From: Ophiodon elongatus
Taxonomy: Eukaryota; Chordata; Actinopteri; Perciformes; Hexagrammidae
Length of the DNA: 64,000 bases
Reading direction: 5' to 3'
Assembly: GCA_016806645.1 (NCBI GenBank)
Contig: JACSYO010000075.1
Span: forward strand, 559,001-623,000
The position numbers and the translations under genes are program-made. Position 1 is the stretch's first letter, and each line of letters starts with the position of its first letter. Positions 56,551-64,000 of the stretch are shown here, piece after piece. A model generated the notes under the pieces. It searched no databases. It had not been told where the DNA came from and saw only the letters and a list, made by a program, of their open reading frames with translations.

Positions 56551-59500
56551 TTACCAGTTGAACAGTGAGTTTTGCCCGAGAGTCATGAAGTAAATCTGAC
56601 TGCTGCCTCCCGACTGCACGGAGGCAAAGAAGACCTGCAACCAGAGAGAGACGCAGGTTTAGGAATTATGTTACGCATTTTTTTTAATTAATACAGCTTA
56701 CTGTGCATTTAGGCAGATCTTTAAGGGCAAATCTTAGAAGACTTGAACTCCTACCTTGTCATTCCTTTCACACAGGAACTTGAGTTTCTGGGCCTTTTTG
56801 TGCATGAAAACTCCCTCCAGGTTCCCTGTGTTGGCCGACCTCAGCTCTATGGCCTTTTCTCCCCAACCCATCACTTGGTTAGACTGAAGGTAGGCTGGAG
56901 AGAGACACGCACACACAGAGAGAATCACTACCATCGTAGTTTTTAGCCCAGTGTCCTAAATCTGTCGTCACAGAATCTGGTTCAGGGTTGGTTCTCAGTG
57001 CTCGGGGCAGCTGCTGATCTAGAATCAGTAAGTCACAGCGATGAGCGACACTCACCGACCGACGCGGGCATCTCGCCCCACTGCAGCACCGTGTCCTTGG
57101 TGATGCGGCCGTAGGTGTCGATGTAGACGCCCTCGTCCTCGTAGCAAACCAGCACCTCTGTTCCAGCGCTGTTTGGCAAAATGATGATGGCATGGGGCCG
57201 AATGGAACCCTGGATCTAGAGAACGAGCGCACACAATCAACACTAGTTTAAACTAAAGAATTAAAGAAATCAATCAAATGAGTGTAAACCAAAACAGTTG
57301 TGTGTGTTTCAACATTCGGACACTTCTTCGTACATAAAACATCTCTCTACTGTTCATAATATACAAACTTGCATGCAGCGGAATTCTTTCATTTGCAGAA
57401 GCAAAGAGGGTTCAATTCTTAGGTCACAGTCATTAAAGTTAAGAAACAGCAATACAGAAAATTATCAAACTAACAGCAAGTGTAAAGATACTATCTGGAA
57501 TTTCAGAAAAAAATCCTTGTTATTAATGACACTGGTGGCTGTTCAGTGAATTGCAGCATCCTGTTGTCACACTTGCACTCCATAGGGCATCCTGGGCATC
57601 GGCCGAAACACTGACGCGATGTTACATTAAAATATGTCATATGTCATTTTTTCGAAACTTTGTTTATCAGCTAACGTTATGAAGCAGCCAACTCAAGATC
57701 CATGCTGCATAGCTAAGTTACAGCTAGCTGGCTAACCTTAGCTTAGGTAACATTTAGCTAGTTAGTTGACCCTGCCTTCTTGGCTAGTAAACAATTATTA
57801 GTTATATACTTTTGCTTTGTTCCGTTACATCTTATATTGTTGGCTAAAATGAACACCATTTGTCTTAAAACATAAATTAGTTAAATGGAATAAGTTAGCT
57901 GTTGAAGTGATTTGGCAAGCTAGCCACTGAAAAACATATCCACTTAGCAAGCTAAGGTTAGCCAGCTAGCTGTAACTTAGCTAGGCTGCATGGATCTGGC
58001 ATTGGGTGCTTCACAACGTTAGCTGATGAAGTCAGTTGCAAACGGCAAGCTAACCCATTTACCAGCCAGACCAGCCCCGGGAGTCTGGATGAATACGCTG
58101 ATGTAATCCATTCAAGACAGTATTTTGCTATGTTAACGACACACTGTTGGTACTATAGGGGAGCTGAAGAGCCACAAATCTGTCTACAGGCGGTTATGGG
58201 GAACTGAGAAAGTCTCCGCTTTTAAGTTACGTTCTAATCCGTTCACACAATGTCAATACAAAGCGATTAATACATGTACAGTTTTCATACCATTCAGAAA
58301 AGAAATACAAAAAAGTTCAGAGAGGGACAGACTGGATTTTCCTGAAGTAGTTCAATTTTCTGAGTAGAAAAGACAGAGAGTGATGTGTGGTTCTTCTAAA
58401 CAGATATGAGATTTAATAAGAACTAAAATGAAGTTCGTGACTGAAGCCCAAACGTCACTTATGAATATGAATGTATATGAATTTCAATGGTATTCTGCAG
58501 GAGGTGACTAAAGCTCACCCACTGCTATTATAGTATAATAGTTCAACGAGTCTTTTGCACGAAAGCATGGCAACACTCATCACAATCATCTATCAAACCA
58601 GTCCACAAATATGTATCTAACCAGTTCACAATCATGTATCAAACCAGTCCACAAATATGTATCTAACCAGTTCACAATCATGTATCAAACCAGTCCACAA
58701 ATATGTATCTAACCAGTTCACAATCATGTATCAAACCAGTCCACAAATATGTATCTAACCAGTTCACAATCATGTATCAAACCAGTCCACAAATATGTAT
58801 CTAACCAGTTCACAATCATGTATCAAACCAGTCCACAAATATGTATCTAACCAGTTCACAATCATGTATCAAACCACTTCACAAACATGTATCTAACCAC
58901 TTCACAATCATGTATCTAACCACTTCACAATCATGTATCTAACCACTTCACAATCATGTATCTAACCACTTCACAATCATGTATCTAACCACTTCACAAT
59001 CATGTATCTAACCACTTCACAATCATGTATCTAACCACTTCACAATCATGTATCTAACCACTTCACAATCATGTATCTAACCACTTCACACTGAAACAAA
59101 CGGGATTTCTGCAGCAACACAGCTCCTCCAGTAAAAAGAATACTGTTTGGTTACGTTCCATAAAGGTGATAAATATAGTTCATGTGAGCGTGTTTCATAC
59201 TGTACCAGAGTGTGAGCCACCACAATCCTGAGCATCAGAACCGGCATCCACAGACGCAACGCGATCTTAATCCTCTGCCTTGGAATCAGCATTGTTACAT
59301 AGTTTGCGGGCGACCGTGGAAGATGTGTGTCTGTGTGTTTCTTCAAGTGGGTGAGTGTGGCATTGTGCTTTTGAGTAGGTGAATTGCTTTTAGCAGCGAT
59401 TAGGAAATGGAAATCTGAGTTCTGAGTGAATACTGTTGATACAGGTGTGTGTGTGTGTGGAAAGATGAGCGCATGAGAAGAGAAAGTGTGTGCGTGTGTG

Positions 59501-59986
59501 TCTCAGAGTACAGATATACAGCTACGAAGGAGGTGTGAAGTGTCCTCAAGAGTGCTCACATAAAGTGAACTACAGTATGAGGCTGTCTGGGTGTAAGTGA
59601 GTGGGTTCAAAAGCACTCGGAGTGTGTGTGTGTGAGTGTGTGTGTGCATAAGAAAGAGAGTTGAAAGCTTGACTGTATATGTAAGAGAGAAAAGGAAGAA
59701 AAAGGGAGAAGAAGCGAGGCCGGAGAGCTGAAATGATATGGCAAACAGCAGCAGTATAAGGCACCGGTGTAGAAGAGAGCTGTGTGCACACTGGCTTAAT
59801 ATACCAGAGGAGAAGTGAGAGGAAAAAAAGAGGTCAGGACACACTCAGTTAATGATGGCGAGAGAAGGAGGACAGGAGGGATGTATTTTTGGAGCTTATT
59901 TTTTCTTTTCGTATGTTCGTGTCTCTCTACTTCGCCATGCTCCAACTCCCTCTGCGTATAGAAAGTAGCACACATTACGGGTGACA

Positions 59987-60042
<56 letters not shown>

Positions 60043-61342
60043 ATGAGCAAGAGAAAGGTGTTGAGGACATGAATGAGAGACAGAGAAGGCAGTAAAGCTC
60101 TGGCACAGCTCAAAAAGGCAAGAAACACATGTCGAAGTTAGTATTTCACGAAAAGAAACCCTCCATCACTTTCAGTCTAGTCAGTCACTAAAGTCATCAG
60201 GTGGACCTCTGTTTCTTGGACTATGGCTGAGATCCAAAATGGGGCCGTGACTTCATCGCCACATGATCATAAAAGGACTGAACGTTGAGGCTTCGTCTTT
60301 AAATAAACCATTAAACCATAGGAACCAGAGGAAGCCTGTTCCCTGCTGCAGCCACCCACTCAGCTCCATGTGCACTATGGGGTCTGCAGACAGAACCGAG
60401 GAAACAAATAACGACCTGGGGAATGCTGGTTACTCTTCACTCTGCAGGAGGAAATAGGCTAAAAGAAAAAAGTGTTTCAAAATGTCTGTTTAAATACTCA
60501 AAGTTAAAAACCTCAAACCTTTCTAGTTCTTTAAAAAAACAGAACATATTTAATCAGATGTGTCAGAATGTGACTGTGACTCACCGGAGGCTACAGATAT
60601 ATTTACTTGCCCACATACAGATGAATCCATCTCTAATTGTACAGGCAGTGGGCGATTTATTCACATTTAAAGACACAAAATTCTTTTTTGCACAAACCTC
60701 TCTTTTCGGAGGCGGAGATGGAAAAACCCTTCACATAAGTCACTGTAACTCCAGGAAGTTGGAATCGAAGAAAAACATTTGACAAGTCTTCCCAACATGT
60801 ATCCCAACGCTGTGGGAACGCCTGCCGTGTTCAGCCACCAAGTATTCACGAACTGGCTCATTATTTGTGAGTAATGGAGAAACTAGAAATGGAGAAGACG
60901 TACTGAAGTGAGCAGCAGCACGTCATACTGTAATTACAGACCGCAGGTCTCTGCTAGAGATACTGAAGCTATGATGCTGGATGAAAAACCTCATATGAGT
61001 ATTAACTCTATAATTCATCTTAGGCTGCTGCATGCTAATGTTTCACAACTCTGAACTTTATGTATCTGTCTTGATGTCAGCCTGGACTCTCCTCTACGGG
61101 AGACGTTAGCACGCTACAGTTGGCGCACTGACATGCTCATAATGAATATACCAACATGCTGATGTTTAGCAGGTATAAAATACCTACCAACCATCAACAA
61201 TATCTACAGAAGAGCAGAAAGCCTCTTGTAACCCAGGCTTATATCAATCTCTACGGTTTAAACCCAAAGATCAAACGCCATACCAGGGGTAAAAAATGAA
61301 TGGAAATGTTAACATGAGTCACTACCTCTACCTGCCCAGAGA

Positions 61343-61400
<58 letters not shown>

Positions 61401-62837
61401 TAAATTAAGCAAAAGAGAAGATCAAAATGGGGAGAAAAACGAGCAAACGAACAATGGGAGGAGTGGGAGGAAAAGAGGAGACTGAACGAGAGAAAGAGAG
61501 AAAGAGAGAGAGAGAGAAGTGTTTGACAGCTATAGGATGAGTGGGAGGGGGAGAGAGGAAAACAGGAGAGCAATGACTGACGCCTGGAGACTGCGAGTGG
61601 GAGGAAGAGGGGGGAGGAGAGGTGCCCCCTGAGAGACGGAGAGGAGCGAGGCGATGTGGTTGAATAGAGCGATCACGGCCGGTGACGGAGAGACAAAGCA
61701 ACAGTGGGGATAGTGAGAGGGCTCCGGCTGCAGTGAGAATACGATCTATACCATGTAGGACCTCAGAGGTCTCCATACTCTACTGATGTATCAATACCTA
61801 ATGTCACAGGGTCCAGTATCTTCATGAACATATACACTCTCTCAATGGGCTTTTTCTGCAGAGGCCCAGAGAGGGAAGTGAGAGAGAAAAAGAAATCACG
61901 TGATCCGTTATCGAAGTCTGGTTTTGCCAAGATGGTCTTTATAATTTCTCTATTTTTTTTCATCTGTGTAATGAACGCAAGTTTGAGGATGTGAATGATT
62001 GGTGCTCCGTGAAAAAAAAAAGACGTAACGTTTTGTTTTACTCTGACACAACCTGCCTCAAGAGAAATAAACTTTATCTCGCAGCTGCAGATCTGTGACA
62101 GGCGACTGATGCTTGTAAAGATAAGGAGGTTCTCTCTATCTCTTTTCCTCTGTCTGTCTTTCTATGTGTGTGTGTGTGTGTGTGTATGTGCATGCGTGTG
62201 CGTGTGTGTGTGTGCGTGCATAGGCGAGCATCACGGGTGAGAGATGATACAGTTGGCCTACAGTGAGGCTGCCTGCATGTTTTGGTGACACACTTTCTGT
62301 TCGGCATGGAGTGCTGCTGGGACGACACACTTTACCATCACACTGGTTCCATCGTAATAAAAGCCAATGGGAGTCTTCCAATGGATTGTTGCAGTAAAAA
62401 TAAAATTTCTGCTGCAATGATACTCACACGCTTTGTTCAGTGAGATAATGTCCATAAAGGAACACCCCCTTTTTTGATTTTTAAACCGCCTTCTTCAAGA
62501 CACGTAAAAGTTTCAAAATGTGTATACTGAAATATTTTATATTGCAGAACAAAAAGCTCAAATCTGTACTCGCGTACTAAGTTTGACCTTTTTAACAAAT
62601 AACCCTGAAAAGGTATCCTTCAGACAGACGAGCTGAACGTGAAACACACTGAGCGGACTCACGTGCGTGGGCAGGTAGAGGTCGTACGGCGTTCCAGAGT
62701 CCACATCGATGGCGTGGAAACCGGACAAGGAGCCGTAAATGACCTTTAACCTCTGACCTTCCTCCACCGTCAGGTCAACGGACAGTGGTTTTTGAGGCAG
62801 GGACCTGAATGACTGGGGTAGATATACACACACACAC

Positions 62838-62901
<64 letters not shown>

Positions 62902-63924
62902 GTTAGCAAGGACGGTCTGAGCACTTCAAGTAAACATTCCAATCATAACCTTTCCTTTTGAAAATAGACTAAGACCAGTAATCTAACTGGAACGGCTACA
63001 TTCGTCATGGGTCAACAAGCAGCTGCATCACATCCGAAGACAGTGGAGCCGTTACTTCCACAAGCTGCTTTATTCTGGGCCTCTTCTGAGGGGAGAGGGT
63101 TAAACCACGTGGAAGGAAAAAACCCAGCTCAGGCCACCAAGGACAAAAAGAAATGGGACACAGCTCCGCTGAGAGTCTGTGTGTGTGACTGGATGTGCAT
63201 GGTGAGGTAGTGACCTTATTACATTTCTTTTTTTTGTCGATCAATGTTTTGTCCTAGATGTGGCAAGGACAGACGAAGACAATGGAGGACAGTATTGCTA
63301 ACTTGCTGGTGGTGGTTTAACCATTTAATTCAGATACTGGCTGGCAGGTTGAACTCCATGTGCTGGATCAGGATCTGTGCTTGAGGCACCGGAGAAAAGC
63401 TCCGTTCGGAATGAGGCTAACTAAATATCTGCACAAAAATATGCCACTTACAACTCAAACTCAATAGTGGAATATTAGTGTGCATGTCAACGTAGTCGCT
63501 GACATTTGAATTTCAATGTTCCCAACCTTGAAAGCCATGAACTTGTGGTAGGGTTTGGGGGCCCAGGCGTACACCTCCACAGCGCTCTTCAGCGCAATCA
63601 CCAGGAACTTGATCTTGTCGTAACGCACTGGAGAAACCAGACGGAGGAAGAAGAAGTCGTTACCTCGTTACTCTCACTCTCATAGACGTCTAATAAAACA
63701 ATGCTTGTGGTTCATGTTTCTTATGTTTGCAGCTTGGGAAATAAAACCTAACTGTACCATCCAGTGTGGCCTTGGCAGTGTGTACTTACCCACTTTGTAG
63801 TGCACACAGCCCTCCAGGTCCCCTACCGAGGTCCAACCCTGTCTCTTCTCCACCTCTGGGTCGTTGTGGAGGATTTTATTCCTCAACCAGGACAGGTAGT
63901 ACAGACGGAGCTTGTTCTTTTTAC
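56551..63924 (-). CDS. MAP4K4/MINK1/TNIK-class kinase, C-terminal CNH domain (last six exons, 5' part outside window)
   Basis: Minus-strand exons: 63924-63790, 63627-63527, 62812-62663, 57215-57056, 56894-56755, 56634-56551, all GT/AG with matching phases and TAA stop; 770 nt, about 256 residues. Landmarks: KKNKLRLYYLSWLRNKILHN, GWTSVGDLEGCVHYKV, IKFLVIALKSAVEVYAWAPK, SVDLTVEEGQRLKVIYGS, HAIIILPNSAGTEVLVCYED, YGRITKDTVLQWGEMP, QVMGWGEKAIELRS, FMHKKAQKLKFLCERNDKV and the end YFMTLGQNSLFNW. This is the CNH domain of germinal-centre-kinase group IV proteins, which bind Rap2-type GTPases and lie upstream of JNK and cytoskeletal control. HAIIILPN and FMTLG lean to MAP4K4, but MINK1 and TNIK are nearly identical here and the terminal NW is TNIK/MINK-like, so no symbol is assigned. 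The N-terminal kinase domain lies beyond position 64000. Confidence 0.9.
57216..57660 (-). other. MAP4K4-like intron, start of the 5.4 kb intron as numbered here
   Basis: AT-rich sequence adjoining the acceptor of the 57215 exon. I see no further exon in it. Confidence 0.5.
57667..58027. repeat. Foldback element (about 78-nt arms)
   Basis: Arm 1 (57667-57745) includes CTAACGTTATGAAGCAGCC and TTACAGCTAGCTGGCTAACC. Arm 2 (57950-58027) is its diverged reverse complement (GGTTAGCCAGCTAGCTGTAA, CTTCACAACGTTAGCTG). The spacer is about 204 bp and also rich in GCTAGC/TTAGCT words. It is likely a MITE in the kinase-gene intron. Confidence 0.75.
58580..59091. repeat. Tandem repeat: 46-bp higher-order units passing into 23-bp units
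   Basis: 58580-58873 is about six copies of a 46-bp dimer made of two related 23-mers (AACCAGTCCACAAATATGTA and AACCAGTTCACAATCATGTA types). From 58874 to 59091 it becomes about nine copies of a single 23-mer (CCACTTCACAATCATGTATC core) with a transitional unit between. Copies are nearly identical. Confidence 0.9.
59092..62662 (-). other. MAP4K4-like long intron, remainder
   Basis: It holds simple repeats: (GT)n at 59986-60042, (GA)n at 61333-61396 with a wider GA-rich stretch to 61640, and interrupted (GT)n at 62163-62220. No exon was recognised between 57216 and 62662. Frames such as 59503-59844 and 61328-61776 are repeat artefacts. Confidence 0.55.
62824..62901. repeat. (CA)n next to a splice acceptor
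   Basis: The run lies 12 bases upstream (coding sense) of the 62812 exon, so on the minus strand a (GT)n tract precedes the CTACCCCAG acceptor. Confidence 0.9.
62902..63526 (-). other. MAP4K4-like intron
   Basis: Intron between the 62663-62812 and 63527-63627 exons. No further element is recognised. Confidence 0.5.
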
Positions 63925-64000
63925 CTACGGACGCACAGGGAGGGATAAGAGGGGAGTGTTTCTACATCTGCAGCTTGTGTATGAAGTGCTGCATGCGTGC

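Noticed and set aside
61328..61776. Ser/Leu/Phe-rich minus frames
   Set aside because: Derived from (GA)n; they lie in the kinase-gene intron with no splice support.
1..64000. CRISPR arrays, operons, tRNA or rRNA genes
   Set aside because: The tandem repeats are ordinary eukaryotic micro- and minisatellites without spacers; no cloverleaf or rRNA wording was seen.

Overview
This window looks like nuclear DNA of a teleost fish, probably a percomorph. The evidence is long introns with GT/AG junctions, abundant (CA)n and other microsatellites, a Rex3-type RTE retrotransposon, and several dispersed repeats that I recognise from percomorph genomes. There is no prokaryotic, organellar or viral gene content.

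Three protein-coding genes can be supported exon by exon. (1) dnd1 (dead end), plus strand, 6726-19494, five coding exons, 384 codons, apparently complete. It encodes the vertebrate germ-cell RNA-binding protein (RRM1, degenerate RRM2, C-terminal double-stranded-RNA-binding domain). (2) A myotilin gene (myot), minus strand, about 41309 down to the stop at 23452, 17 coding exons recognised, 5' end not found. All exon phases agree and give more than 1,110 codons. The C-terminal half matches mammalian myotilin, but the fish frame continues upstream through a palladin/myopalladin-type Ig domain and a long Ser/Pro/Gln-rich segment. (3) The last six exons of a MAP4K4/MINK1/TNIK-class kinase gene, minus strand, stop at 56551, carrying the CNH (citron homology) domain and running off the right edge.

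Layout: 1-6540 is intergenic and repeat-rich, with a 3.0 kb hAT element (8-bp target duplication) that contains a nested 5'-truncated Rex3 copy with its own 8-bp duplication. 6545-19745 is dnd1, whose introns hold two foldback elements, a decayed LINE, a Harbinger-like MITE and a hAT remnant. 19746-21599 separates the convergent dnd1 and myot 3' ends. 21600-41309 is myot, with one 6.5 kb intron holding a 27-bp minisatellite at two places and a CpG-rich segment that may be an internal promoter. 41310-52067 shows no convincing coding exon. 52068-56550 may be the 3' UTR of the kinase gene. 56551-64000 is its 3' coding part, with one 5.4 kb intron holding a 46/23-bp tandem repeat and a foldback element.

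The three genes do not form a functional pathway: dnd1 acts in germ cells, myotilin in the muscle Z-disc, and the kinase in JNK and cytoskeletal signalling. Many long open frames here are artefacts of simple repeats and are listed as rejected. I saw no undescribed multi-gene system. The most interesting points are the long-form myotilin, its alternating Gln/His repeat, and the minisatellite flanked by a 63-bp duplication.
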